From Segetibacter sp. (GTDB lineage: Bacteria; Bacteroidota; Bacteroidia; Chitinophagales; Chitinophagaceae): a stretch of 64,000 nt of DNA. The notes below the pieces were generated by a model. It was not told the DNA's origin and ran no database searches. It worked only from the letters and a program-made list of their open reading frames with translations. The stretch spans positions 93,640 to 157,639 of the forward strand of contig NZ_JAOQAH010000031.1 of NCBI RefSeq assembly GCF_025963695.1. Reading direction: 5' to 3'. Within the stretch, counting starts at the first letter, position 1. Each line of letters opens with the position of its first letter. The translations under genes were made by a program, and so were the position numbers. Positions 7,690 to 16,661 of this stretch are shown piece by piece.

Positions 7690-9357
7690 ATGCCGAAGTT
7701 TTGTATAATTATATTACTTGTTTTATCTGGTGACCTCGTTGCCCAAAATGCTGCATGTATACCCGTAGTCACCATCACTGCCAGTCAGAACAATATTTGT
7801 TTGGGTACCACGGTTACGTTTCATGCCACTGTAGTAAATGAAGGCGCGAACAACGTGTACAAATGGAAAAAAAACAACTTGAATGCAGGGGTAAACAACA
7901 ATGTCAATTACACTTCCGCTGACTTTAATGATGGTGATTTAATAACCTGTGAATACAGTACCAAAACTGTTTGTGGAGTGGACACAACAATTTTGGGCAT
8001 GCCAATTACTATACACGTAATTGAAGGCATTAAACCTATTATCACGATTTCCAATAACGATCCGCTTATTTGCGAAGGAGAGGTGACGGTTTTTACGTCG
8101 CAGGCAACGTATGGTGATGCTATACCTTTTTATCAATGGCGGGTTAATGGACTACCGGTTGGAACAAATAGTCCTGAATATTCAACTACCACCTTAACCA
8201 ATGGTGCCCGTATAGAATGTGTATTAACTATCTCAAGCCAATCATGCCCAGGTATACCCAGGTCTGCAACTTCTGAAATGACCATTTACGTGTACCCGAT
8301 GATTCACCCTGCAATTACTATAACGCCAGGTAAAATACAGATTTGCAGGGGTCAAGAAGTTACTTTTACTGCTAAAGCCAATGGTGGTGCTTCTCCCCGC
8401 TTCAGTTGGGAAATAAATGGCAAGGCCACCGGCGATGTGGGGCCTGCCCTTATTACAAGTACCCTAAATGATGGCGACTCGGTAAGCTGCACCATAACGA
8501 TTGACCAGGATTCAAGATGTCATACCAGTACTAGTGCGCCGTCGAACAAGATCGGAATGCAAGTACGGGATTATGCAGATCCCACGTTAATGATTGGTGC
8601 CGCACCTACGAATGTTTGCGCAGGTACAGCGATTACTTTTACGGCAACAGAACAAAATGCAGGAGAGTTTAAACAGTATCAATGGCGGGTAAATGGCCAC
8701 AACGCGATTGGGAACCTGGGGACTTATACCAATAGCAAGCTGGCTAATGGCGACAAGGTTTCGTGTACGTTAACAACAAACATTCCCGGTTGTTCCATAA
8801 CAGCCAGCGTGCCCTCTAATATTCAATCGGTAACTGTAAGAGATACGCCTTTGATCACTTTTTTGCCACCCGAAATTTCTGTTATGTCGGGCGGGACTGC
8901 TCAACTAAGTGCAACTGTTTCCGGTAATCCAGCCTCTGTAACGTGGCAGCCTTCGGCAGTGTTGCTTACGCCACAATCATTAACCTCCCTGACTGTTCCG
9001 CTAAAAGCCGACACCACATTTAGTCTAACCGTTGTTGATGTAAATGGTTGCGCCGCATCAAAAGAACTGATCGTAAAGGTGCTGCACAGCTTGCGGATGC
9101 CTACAGCCTTTACGCCCAATAAAGACGGGAAAAATGACCTCTTCAGAATTCCTCCGGGTGCATCAATTCGTTTGCACGAATTCGCAATTTTTGATCGCTG
9201 GGGAAGTGCTGTCTTTAGAACTGCCGATATTACCGAAGGTTGGAACGGCAGCTACGAGGGTAGGTATCTTGACACAGGCGTGTATATCTATGTTATTAAA
9301 GGAGTGGTTCAAGACCAGGAGGTGATCATAAAAGGAACAGTGGCTTTGTTAAAATAA
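7690..9357 (+). CDS. Secreted Ig-like repeat protein with T9SS type B sorting domain
   Basis: A 555-residue exported protein. An N-terminal signal peptide (to about LVAQNA) is followed by four tandem repeats of about 88 residues, each opening with a CxGxxVTFxA motif and containing a (Y/F)xWxxN core and a late NGDxxxC motif. These look like PKD/Ig-like domains, each with paired cysteines. A fifth, divergent Ig-like unit follows. The last 85 or so residues (MPTAFTPNKDGKNDLF...FDRWG..VF...WNG) match the gliding-motility/T9SS type B C-terminal sorting domain, which directs export through the type IX system and surface retention. Probable role: adhesin or matrix protein; the ligand is unknown. Confidence 0.9.
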   Translation: MPKFCIIILLVLSGDLVAQNAACIPVVTITASQNNICLGTTVTFHATVVNEGANNVYKWKKNNLNAGVNNNVNYTSADFNDGDLITCEYSTKTVCGVDTTILGMPITIHVIEGIKPIITISNNDPLICEGEVTVFTSQATYGDAIPFYQWRVNGLPVGTNSPEYSTTTLTNGARIECVLTISSQSCPGIPRSATSEMTIYVYPMIHPAITITPGKIQICRGQEVTFTAKANGGASPRFSWEINGKATGDVGPALITSTLNDGDSVSCTITIDQDSRCHTSTSAPSNKIGMQVRDYADPTLMIGAAPTNVCAGTAITFTATEQNAGEFKQYQWRVNGHNAIGNLGTYTNSKLANGDKVSCTLTTNIPGCSITASVPSNIQSVTVRDTPLITFLPPEISVMSGGTAQLSATVSGNPASVTWQPSAVLLTPQSLTSLTVPLKADTTFSLTVVDVNGCAASKELIVKVLHSLRMPTAFTPNKDGKNDLFRIPPGASIRLHEFAIFDRWGSAVFRTADITEGWNGSYEGRYLDTGVYIYVIKGVVQDQEVIIKGTVALLK

Positions 9358-9473
9358 TTTTACATAAACGTACCATAGGCTTTTACATGTTCCTTAAGCT
9401 TATTGAAATTGATCTTTTGAACAGTTTTAAAGATTGCGATAAAAGCTTAATTATTAATTAAAAGATGAACGGA

Positions 9474-9485
9474 TTGCGACGCAAC
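9474..9485 (-). repeat. Degenerate copy of the dispersed 20-bp repeat
   Basis: On the minus strand GTTGCGTCGCAA matches the first 11 bases of the consensus, and CATT precedes it as in the copy at 13017; the rest is degraded. It lies between convergent genes. Confidence 0.45.
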
Positions 9486-9527
9486 AATGATCAATCGGAG
9501 AATTAATGCCGGTATCAAAAAAGGTTA

Positions 9528-12464
9528 TCAAAATAATCCAACCGGCAGAATTATCTCCCATTTATTTGGCTGTTGTAGCCCAAGAGTATTATAGTCCAGC
9601 AGGCGACTGTAACGGATACCGAACGAAACATCTTGTTGGTTCCACCATTTGGTGTCAAAGAATAGTTCGCCTCCGACCGAGTTAAGCGAAAACTTATTAC
9701 CCGTGCGCAAACTTTTTATCCTGGTGTAATCGTAAAAAGCGTTTGCCCTCAGGCGCTTGAAATAAACCATGTTACCAACTCCCCAATCGGGATAAAACAG
9801 CGGGAAATGATAGTTAGCACCAATCCTAAACATTCGGGGAAAATCGACACCTGAATATCCGCGCGAGAATGGAAAATTGTTTGAAAACGGGTACTGACCA
9901 AGCGTATCGCGTCTCTGGTAGGCGCCGGTAAAAACGACATTATGGTTTATATGAAAACCGGGTAAAAAAAGGGAACCATTAGCGAGAAACTGGTTGGCAG
10001 TTATTCGGTTGACAGTACTGCGGTATTGAAGCAACAGGTTCTGAGCCCATCGAGGATAGATTTGTTGCGGAGCTTTTTGAATTTGCCCGGAGTATTGCAA
10101 CCTTCCCTGCCAGTAATTAGAAGTTTGGCTTCGAACAAAATTTTTATAAATACCGGTTCCTCTGATAGATTGACTGTTAATAGTAGCAGTTGCGGTAAGG
10201 TTGCGGTACTGTTTCCCCGAAGAAAAATTTAGAGGAAGCCGAAGCCCGGCGTTGACATTGAACTCGCTATAATTTGCAATGCTGTCACTTACCACGTTAG
10301 ATGTTCTGTTTAAGGAGATAGAACGGTTCCATGTTTGACTTGCTCCTACTAAGGGCTGAATAAACCAGCCGCCATAAATAGCATTAACCCCCGCTTTATG
10401 ACTGCTTTCATTTCGGTTGTAAGTATAATACATCCCGGTCTGCAGGGTATTAAGCACGTTTTGCCCTAAGAGCATTAGGGAGAATTCGGGATCGCTGTAC
10501 TCGGGTCTCCAGCTATGGAAATTAAACAGGTTAAAAGCTTTGCCATATTTTTTTACCGGAAAATTTCTTGTCGTAATATTTTCAAGTGTGGTATATTTTT
10601 CTTGTTGCAGTGCCTGAACTGTATAGATATCAGGGAGAGCATCTTCTTTGTTTTCTAACGGGTACCACAGCAAATCTGCCTGGAAAATACTGGCGAGGCG
10701 ATAACCATCAGCAGTAAAATTCGATGCTACTAATCTTTTATTGGCAGCATCGTAGACACCCTGGTAAAGACCGGTTGGATGAACAGCTACCCTAAAGGTT
10801 TTGTGGCTACTTTCAACAAATGCCCAAATCTCGTCACTTGATCTATAGGAGCTGGTAAAAAAAATGGTATCGCCCTGTACAGTTGGCAAACCAAAAATGC
10901 GCTCAGAAAAAGGAATAAGGCTGGTTTCCTTTCCCGTAGAAAGTTCTACTTTAACCAGCGCCATTTTACCATCCTCTTTCCGTACAGGCGTATAAACAAA
11001 AGAATCGTTGGAACAGAACTTTGGATAAGTATATACAGTTCCCCGGGCTGCTTTTGAGCGGAACAAAGTCTCACCTTTAAGGTTTAAAGCAACCAGGTTT
11101 GAGATCTGGTTTGTTCTCATTTCGACAGCAACTACCTTTTGTCCGTCGTGAGAAATGTCAGGCGAAAAAAACCGGCCATTAGTGGTTATTCTCTGCGTTT
11201 TGCCGGTTTTAATATTCAACGCTTTTATATCGCTAAATTCCCGATAACCCCACCTCTTGTCGGCCCTGTAGCTTGCATATACAATATTGCCTGTATTAAA
11301 AGAAAAGTAATCATCATTTGCAATGTCTCTTACCCCAATTTTTTGTTCCTTTCCGCTTTGAAGTATTCGATAAAAAGCCGGAATACGGCGGTAGCTTCTT
11401 TTTAAAACAATAAGCGATCCCTCAAAGCTTAAATATGGGTACTTGTAATCGGATACATAATTGTTGTTAGCAGGGGTAATGTAATTCACCGTTTTTCCTT
11501 TAGACAAAAACCACATGTTATGGTAGAAAGCAAATGCATCGGCTACAAATTTTTTATACGAAACACGTGCATATTTTTTTACAGCTCCCTGCCAGGGGTA
11601 GATTAAAGGTTTAAAACCAGCAGCATCATGAGAAACTTTTTTCCAGAAATCAGCCCCGTATTTTTCGCGGCCATACGCCACAAGCAAGTATCCAAGCTGG
11701 TAATGATCAGGAACATAATCTGTAAGCGACCCGTTTCGAAGCTTCATGTAAGAGTATCGCTTGTCTTGCTTAAACAGCGACTCGTAGCCTTTAAAAAAAT
11801 AGGGCAACCGCCCCCTGCCCTGTCGGGTTAAAGCAGTTTCATTGAAAACAGCATCCCCTTCAAAAAACCAGTCAGGCACTGAGGCAGAATTTGCTAAAGC
11901 CTGTCCTTCCTGTCCAAATAAAAAGCTCGCTACCTTAGCAAGACCGATATTAAAATTGCTGTATTGCCCAACATGCCTATACTCGTGCAGAGACAAAAGA
12001 TCAACCCAGTTGATAGAACCTAATTCAAAAGAGTTTGACGGAGCATTTAAATAAAACTCGCTGCGATATGGCCCGAGTCCAACATAAGCGTTTGAGACTG
12101 TCGATTGGTTTTGTAAGACAATATTTATTTTCCTCAGCTTGTTCCCGATCGTTTCTGTATGATTTTTTTGAAGCTCATGTATAATCGATGAAACCCTTCG
12201 CCCTGCATCTTCAAGTCCGGCAGGAAAAATAACTCTTGCAGTATCGGTTGTAATCTGGTTCCATTTTATTGAAGAAGGGTTGCCGCCAAAAACCTGGCAG
12301 TTGCCAGGGACAGCATAAAGGCACAAAAAAATAAATGAAAAGGTACGAAGCAAGTGTTGGCGCTTTAGGTATCCGGGCCCTGTTTCTACCAGGCCTCCTT
12401 GTTTGCTTAAGCCTAAAAGAAATGTGGCAAATACTTTCACATTAAGACAGTGAAAAGCATTCAT
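9528..12464 (-). CDS. Large exported protein: zinc-peptidase motif, TolB-like propeller, C-terminal outer-membrane barrel-like region
   Basis: A 978-residue protein. A hydrophobic export signal at about residues 38-57 ends in GNCQ. It is followed by a peptidase_MA-like region with HEYRH (160-164) and a downstream WFFEGDAVFNE, giving a probable third zinc ligand at Glu202. The middle (about 330-600) has repeated strands of the TolB/WD40-like propeller kind (FFSPDISHDGQKVVAVE). The last 300 or so residues are rich in alternating aromatic and polar residues with many NYxF/YSR-type strands, as in outer-membrane barrels, ending in a terminal Phe. The start is uncertain: the ATG leaves about 37 residues ahead of the signal, and a TTG at 12353 would fit better. 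It follows the 137-residue gene by 22 bp, so the two are probably co-transcribed. Confidence 0.75.
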   Translation of the reverse strand: MNAFHCLNVKVFATFLLGLSKQGGLVETGPGYLKRQHLLRTFSFIFLCLYAVPGNCQVFGGNPSSIKWNQITTDTARVIFPAGLEDAGRRVSSIIHELQKNHTETIGNKLRKINIVLQNQSTVSNAYVGLGPYRSEFYLNAPSNSFELGSINWVDLLSLHEYRHVGQYSNFNIGLAKVASFLFGQEGQALANSASVPDWFFEGDAVFNETALTRQGRGRLPYFFKGYESLFKQDKRYSYMKLRNGSLTDYVPDHYQLGYLLVAYGREKYGADFWKKVSHDAAGFKPLIYPWQGAVKKYARVSYKKFVADAFAFYHNMWFLSKGKTVNYITPANNNYVSDYKYPYLSFEGSLIVLKRSYRRIPAFYRILQSGKEQKIGVRDIANDDYFSFNTGNIVYASYRADKRWGYREFSDIKALNIKTGKTQRITTNGRFFSPDISHDGQKVVAVEMRTNQISNLVALNLKGETLFRSKAARGTVYTYPKFCSNDSFVYTPVRKEDGKMALVKVELSTGKETSLIPFSERIFGLPTVQGDTIFFTSSYRSSDEIWAFVESSHKTFRVAVHPTGLYQGVYDAANKRLVASNFTADGYRLASIFQADLLWYPLENKEDALPDIYTVQALQQEKYTTLENITTRNFPVKKYGKAFNLFNFHSWRPEYSDPEFSLMLLGQNVLNTLQTGMYYTYNRNESSHKAGVNAIYGGWFIQPLVGASQTWNRSISLNRTSNVVSDSIANYSEFNVNAGLRLPLNFSSGKQYRNLTATATINSQSIRGTGIYKNFVRSQTSNYWQGRLQYSGQIQKAPQQIYPRWAQNLLLQYRSTVNRITANQFLANGSLFLPGFHINHNVVFTGAYQRRDTLGQYPFSNNFPFSRGYSGVDFPRMFRIGANYHFPLFYPDWGVGNMVYFKRLRANAFYDYTRIKSLRTGNKFSLNSVGGELFFDTKWWNQQDVSFGIRYSRLLDYNTLGLQQPNKWEIILPVGLF

Positions 12465-12486
12465 TTAATACTGTCTACTAATCTCC

Positions 12487-12900
12487 TTAGTGGCCAACCT
12501 CACCTTGTATCAAGGGAATTTTGGTCATATCGAGAAAGTTATTTTGAAACTCGTGAACGTATATCGGGTGGGCTATGTGCCGCTTGTCTTCACGATACCA
12601 CATTTCAAAGTTCGAAAAATTCCCCGGCTCATGCACCAGCGTTCTAAATGCCCCTCTTGTGTACTTAATTGATCCATCGTCATTCGCCTGCTTCTGAAAA
12701 CCCAGTTTAAACAAATAAGACTCGTCAAGTAAAATAGGGTTAATATGCTTTGGATCATACCAAAAATTCTGGTCTTCTGCAGTTGTAATTTCCGCCTTTC
12801 CATCATGGCGGTCCACGTTTGTCACTTCACCTTCCTTCCATTGTCCGTCATATTCAGCCATTACAAGATCACCTTCTTTTAGTTCACTGATTTTTAGCAT
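12487..12900 (-). CDS. Small conserved hypothetical protein with Tudor-like N-terminus
   Basis: 137 residues, no signal or membrane segment. The first 50 residues (GDLVMAEYDGQWKEGEVTNV) read like a small SH3/Tudor-type barrel. The remainder contains HINPILLDESYLFKLGF and YVHEFQN, a combination familiar from short Bacteroidota and phage-like hypothetical proteins. No function is known to me. It precedes the large peptidase/propeller protein on the same strand and probably shares its transcript. Confidence 0.65.
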   Translation of the reverse strand: MLKISELKEGDLVMAEYDGQWKEGEVTNVDRHDGKAEITTAEDQNFWYDPKHINPILLDESYLFKLGFQKQANDDGSIKYTRGAFRTLVHEPGNFSNFEMWYREDKRHIAHPIYVHEFQNNFLDMTKIPLIQGEVGH

Positions 12901-13016
12901 AAGCTGTCGTTTTTTAGTTTATTAATTTTCTTATTATTTGTAGTTGTCTAAGAAAGCTTTTTTTGATAATACTCGAAATCATTGTTGGCCCACCCGTATT
13001 GCCACTATTGTGCATT

Positions 13017-13036
13017 GTTGCGTCGCACTCTTGTAC
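13017..13036 (+). repeat. Copy of the dispersed 20-bp repeat within a hairpin loop
   Basis: GTTGCGTCGCACTCTTGTAC is a close match to the consensus. It is flanked by an imperfect inverted repeat, ATTGCCACTATTGTGC at 12998-13013 and its near reverse complement at 13050-13065, so the 20-mer would sit in the loop of a hairpin of about 68 nt. It lies between divergent genes. Confidence 0.75.
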
Positions 13037-13176
13037 GTCATTTCAATAGGCAACAATAGAGCAATTGTCAAACAAAAAATATTATACCATACAATTGCAT
13101 TATGGCTGGAAAATTTAAGTATCTAAATTACTGAAATTGCGAAAAGGATAAATTTTTAAATCTAATAAAATAAGTA

Positions 13177-13671
13177 TTGAAAAAAATCGGGCTGATATCT
13201 GACACACATCACTACCTTGATGAGGCCGTTTTCAAACACTTTGATCAGTGCGATGAAATTTGGCATGGGGGAGACTTCGGGTCCGTTGAAGTAGCGGAGG
13301 GCCTAGAGAAGTTTAAACCTTTACGAGGCGTATTTGGAAATATCGACGGACAAGTTATAAGGAGCAAATTTCCTGAGGTACTAAAGTTTACATGCGAAGA
13401 TGTAAAAATATTAATGATACACATTGGCGGCTACCCGGGAAGATATAGTGCACTGGCAAAAACTGAACTGATAGCCAGCCATCCCAAAATTTTCATTTCG
13501 GGTCATTCACATATTTTGAAGATTATGTACGATGAGAAGTTTCAGTGCCTGCATATAAACCCGGGTGCAGCAGGAAAACAAGGCTGGCATAAAGTTAGGA
13601 CGCTGGTACGCTTTGTAATAGACGGAACAGACATTAAAAATTGCGAAGTGATTGAGTTAGGGAAAAGATAA
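13177..13671 (+). CDS. Metallophosphoesterase, YfcE/MJ0936-type
   Basis: A 164-residue calcineurin-like phosphodiesterase with all metal-binding motifs: DTH (Asp9, His11), GGDF (Asp33), GNID (Asn55), HIGG (His82) and GHSH (His110, His112). Proteins of this size are cytosolic phosphodiesterases of broad in vitro activity; the physiological substrate is not known. The start is TTG, taken because the first strand (KKIGLISDTH) begins immediately and no ATG lies upstream in frame. A GC-rich hairpin follows the stop codon. Confidence 0.9.
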   Translation: MKKIGLISDTHHYLDEAVFKHFDQCDEIWHGGDFGSVEVAEGLEKFKPLRGVFGNIDGQVIRSKFPEVLKFTCEDVKILMIHIGGYPGRYSALAKTELIASHPKIFISGHSHILKIMYDEKFQCLHINPGAAGKQGWHKVRTLVRFVIDGTDIKNCEVIELGKR

Positions 13672-13672
13672 A

Positions 13673-13696
13673 GGCAAGTTGCTGTGGCAGCTTGCC
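13673..13696 (+). terminator. Hairpin after the phosphoesterase gene
   Basis: GGCAAGTTGC pairs with GCAGCTTGCC around a TGTG loop, one wobble, starting 1 nt after the stop codon. No T-run follows, so terminator function is likely but not certain. Confidence 0.55.
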
Positions 13697-13764
13697 AGCT
13701 CCCAGTTAGTAGGGCACTCAACCATACAGTAATTACATTTTCCAACATTTTTAAAACTCGAAAA

Positions 13765-14502
13765 ATGAAAACGACAGGAAACACTATATTAATTACCGGA
13801 GGAACATCTGGTATCGGGTTGGCATTTGCCGAAGAATTTTTAAGCTTAGGAAATACAGTAATTATTTGTGGTCGCCGTAAAGAACGGCTAGCCGAAATAG
13901 CGCAAAAGCATAAAGAAATTGTTACGCAAGTATGTGACGTAGCCGAAGCAAGTGACAGGGAAAATCTGGCAAGTTGGGTAATCAGTAATTATCCTAATGT
14001 AAATGTGCTAATTAATAATGCAGGGCTACAATTATTAACAGACTTAACAAAGCCTGTGGACTTAAACAGGGTAAATAGCGAAATTAACACCAACGTTACA
14101 GCGCCTATTCACCTGACGTCTCTATTTGCGCAACATTTTTCTGCTAAAAAAGAAGCTGCCATTATAAATATTTCCTCCGGGTTAGCTTTTGTACCAATTG
14201 CCTTTATGCCTGTCTACTGCGCCACAAAAGCAGCTATTCATTCCATTACCTTATCACTTCGGCACCAATTAAAAAACACAGCTGTGAAAGTGTTTGAAAT
14301 AGCACCTCCGGCTGTAGATACAGAATTAGGATCAGACAGACGGGCAGATAAAACACAGTCACACGGAGGAATGCCGGTGGCAGATTTTCTTGCAGAAGCA
14401 ATGGATGCTATAAAAACAGATAAATTAATGGCCCCCATAGCAATGGCTAAAAATTCGTATGAAAACAGGGAAGCGATGTTTGATTTCATGAACAGAAATT
14501 GA
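13765..14502 (+). CDS. Short-chain dehydrogenase/reductase, DltE-like
   Basis: A 245-residue classical SDR. The Rossmann dinucleotide motif TGGTSGIG is at 11-18, NNAG at 84-87, catalytic Ser in NISSG (about 137) and the YxxxK pair at Tyr151 and Lys155 (YCATK). CGRR after the second strand suggests NADP preference. Overall it resembles the DltE/YdfG-like group of cytosolic oxidoreductases of uncertain substrate. I chose the ATG before MKTTGNTILITGG; an upstream in-frame ATG would add 27 residues that include the preceding hairpin sequence. Confidence 0.9.
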   Translation: MKTTGNTILITGGTSGIGLAFAEEFLSLGNTVIICGRRKERLAEIAQKHKEIVTQVCDVAEASDRENLASWVISNYPNVNVLINNAGLQLLTDLTKPVDLNRVNSEINTNVTAPIHLTSLFAQHFSAKKEAAIINISSGLAFVPIAFMPVYCATKAAIHSITLSLRHQLKNTAVKVFEIAPPAVDTELGSDRRADKTQSHGGMPVADFLAEAMDAIKTDKLMAPIAMAKNSYENREAMFDFMNRN

Positions 14503-14675
14503 GAACAAAAAAATTTCTTATAGCCGTCGCTGCCCGCTTTACCTTATCGTTTCTTCATTCATTGCAGAGCATTGTGGCGCCTTAGAATTTTGGATATTAA
14601 GAATACTGCATGTTCGGCTTTGTATACAGAAAGCAGCCTTAGACGCTTGTCACATATTAACTTTCACTATGGCTT

Positions 14676-14683
14676 TAGTTTTG
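14676..14683 (+). promoter_or_regulatory. Possible Bacteroidota -7 promoter element (TAGTTTTG)
   Basis: TAGTTTTG fits TAnnTTTG and lies 36 nt before the ATG of the small acidic gene. A TTG at 14647-14649 is a candidate -33 element with a slightly long spacer. Confidence 0.4.
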
Positions 14684-14719
14684 CAGTTTAAATTCTTCAG
14701 TAACTATTAAACGTAACAT

Positions 14720-14977
14720 ATGGACAACTACAAAAACCTTGAAGAAGCAAATAAAGAAATTGAAAGATCAAAGGTGATCCTTCACGAGACGGAAGAGTTT
14801 AAAGATAAAAAAGAAGATAGTGACCTCAACGAAAATGAAAAAGTTGAAAATGAGGAAACAGAAGAAGGTTCAGGAATTTTTACTACAGACGGAAAAGAAT
14901 TACCTAAAATTGAGGGAGGGTATGATATAATAGAGCCAGGAGGTAGCTTAGGAGATGATGACTTTGTTTCGGTTTAA
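14720..14977 (+). CDS. Small acidic hypothetical protein
   Basis: 85 residues, with many Glu and Asp, and no signal peptide or membrane segment. The N-terminal half is a probable charged helix (NLEEANKEIERSKVI). The C-terminal half has a GSGIFTTDGKELPKIEGG segment and an acidic DDDF end. A plausible promoter element precedes it and codon use looks normal, so it is probably expressed. I do not recognise a family. It is the last plus-strand gene before the polysaccharide locus and converges on it. Confidence 0.55.
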   Translation: MDNYKNLEEANKEIERSKVILHETEEFKDKKEDSDLNENEKVENEETEEGSGIFTTDGKELPKIEGGYDIIEPGGSLGDDDFVSV

Positions 14978-15095
14978 GTTTTATGCAAAACAAGCATTTA
15001 AAAATAGAACTATAAAAGAGAATAAAGAGACAGAAAAGGAATAAAAGGGTTATTTGCCTGTTGTAAAAAGATGTGTATACAATATAAGCATGATT

Positions 15096-15914
15096 TTAGA
15101 ATCCGTCTGAACTAGCTTGACCCTGTAGCAAATTATTCAACATCAAATGATCCATCATTGTCTTTTTGTCTGCCACTTTAAACTGCCTTATTTTACTCAA
15201 GGGTTTCATTGCTAAAGTATACCATCTTGGAGAAATTCCATTAGATAACCATGCTAAATAATCTTCTTTGTGTGCTTTAAGTCGATTACCTAAAGATTTG
15301 TTGCTTTGACCTCCTGTTCTCATTTGTACCAACACCTTAGGAATGTATTGCACTTTAATGTTTTCCACTAACATCAAACGTAACAATAATTCGTAATCCG
15401 ATGAACTCTTGAACTTGAGATTGAATAAACCATACTTTTCATAAACCTCTTTTTTAATGAATACAGTAGGATGCGGGGGCATCCAGCCTTTATAAAAAAG
15501 ACTTTTGTCGTAACTGCCTGCTATCCATTTACGTACAACTTTATTTGTCTGTTTATTATCGATGAATTCAAGGTCTCCGTATACTGCGTCGCAGCCAGAA
15601 CTTTCAAATGCTTTAACCACTTTTTCAACAACTTGGCTATCAGAATAGAAATCATCTGAGTTTAATATGCCAATAATATCTCCGCCTGCTATCGAAACTC
15701 CTTTATTCATTGCATGATAGATCCCATTATCTGCTTCAGATAATTTAGGACCCTGGTGACCATATAGATCAAGAAGATTAATTGTTTTATCGGTAGAAGC
15801 GCCGTCAATAATAATATGTTCAATGTCTTTATGTGTCTGTTGTTTTACAGAAGAAATAGTGTCTTTAATAGTACGTTCACTATTGTAAGTAGCGGTAATT
15901 ATCGAGACTTTCAT
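15096..15914 (-). CDS. Glycosyltransferase family 2
   Basis: A 272-residue GT-A fold inverting glycosyltransferase. The N-terminal strand is VSIITATYN, with IDGAST after the second strand, DNGIYHAMNKG at 62-72 and the nucleotide-sugar/metal motif NSDD at 85-88. HPTVFIKKEVYEKYG and SSDYELLLR mark the acceptor half. No membrane helix. This subtype is typically annotated as a WcaA/colanic-acid-like transferase. It is the last gene of the small unit that begins with the exosortase; a 177-bp gap separates it from the acetyltransferase gene. Confidence 0.9.
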   Translation of the reverse strand: MKVSIITATYNSERTIKDTISSVKQQTHKDIEHIIIDGASTDKTINLLDLYGHQGPKLSEADNGIYHAMNKGVSIAGGDIIGILNSDDFYSDSQVVEKVVKAFESSGCDAVYGDLEFIDNKQTNKVVRKWIAGSYDKSLFYKGWMPPHPTVFIKKEVYEKYGLFNLKFKSSSDYELLLRLMLVENIKVQYIPKVLVQMRTGGQSNKSLGNRLKAHKEDYLAWLSNGISPRWYTLAMKPLSKIRQFKVADKKTMMDHLMLNNLLQGQASSDGF

Positions 15915-16091
15915 AAATTTGAAATATTATACTTTTTTTAAAATTTATCCTAGTTATTGAAAATTGAAAACGTGTTTCTTCATCGTTATCAACGCTTTCC
16001 GCTGCCTCCAGTCTATCAATCTTTTTAGTAACCTTTTGATTATTATGTATGTAAACGCAGAAAGAGATAAAATATTTTCCCAAATAAGGAA

Positions 16092-16661
16092 TTAAGTAAT
16101 AATTCGCATTTTAATTTTCTCTGCAGGCATTCCCTGATATATTGTATAAGCATCGAGATTTTTAGTAGCAACAGACGAAACGCCAAGCACAGCATGAGTT
16201 TTACAAATAACATTAGGGCAAACTATAGACTTGGCCCCAATCCACACTCCATCTTCAAGGATGATAGTACCGATCAGTAAATCGAAAAAAGATTTATTGT
16301 AATTATGGTTACCTGTTAATAAAAGTGCTCCCTGTGAAATGCAAACGTTGTTTCCTATTGTCACTAAGCCCAAATTGTCTATCCAAACTTTTTCTCCTAT
16401 CCAAACGTCGCTGCCAACGTGCAAGAACCAGGGATATTTTATGTTTACTGAGGGTTTTATAAGCACCCTTTTTCCAACTCTAGCGCCAAACAGGCGGAGT
16501 ATTGAACACTTTAAACCGTTGAAAATTGCAAAGCCATTGTTGAAGAAAAGCACGCTTACTACTAACCATAAATTTCTCTTCCATTTTGGTCCGGGCTTAT
16601 ACCAGCTATTATCATATTGCGACAAATTCACTGCCTTGTCCTGCAGAATTAATCCTTTCAT
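16092..16661 (-). CDS. WcaF-like hexapeptide-repeat acetyltransferase
   Basis: A 189-residue left-handed beta-helix O-acyltransferase. Hexapeptide units are visible from about residue 75 onward (VWIGEKVWIDNLG, VTIGNNVCISQGALL), with the active-site-type GNHNY and WIGAKSIVCPNV segments as in WcaF/WcaB colanic acid acetyltransferases. It probably adds acetyl groups from acetyl-CoA to a sugar of the exopolysaccharide. The start is the ATG at 16661; a GTG five codons upstream is possible. Either start overlaps the end of the exosortase gene by about 50 bp or more, indicating translational coupling. Confidence 0.88.
   Translation of the reverse strand: MKGLILQDKAVNLSQYDNSWYKPGPKWKRNLWLVVSVLFFNNGFAIFNGLKCSILRLFGARVGKRVLIKPSVNIKYPWFLHVGSDVWIGEKVWIDNLGLVTIGNNVCISQGALLLTGNHNYNKSFFDLLIGTIILEDGVWIGAKSIVCPNVICKTHAVLGVSSVATKNLDAYTIYQGMPAEKIKMRIIT

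Noticed and set aside
13684..13764. N-terminal extension of the short-chain dehydrogenase
   Set aside because: It includes the preceding hairpin sequence and adds residues not seen in SDR proteins; the ATG at 13765 fits the family.
15586..15597. TGCGTCGCA inside a glycosyltransferase gene, resembling the repeat core
   Set aside because: Only the 9-base core matches and the rest of the 20-mer is absent; within a conserved coding frame, so probably chance.
15880..16083. 67-codon minus-strand frame between GT2 and acetyltransferase genes
   Set aside because: Overlaps the GT2 start, low-complexity translation, no recognisable family.
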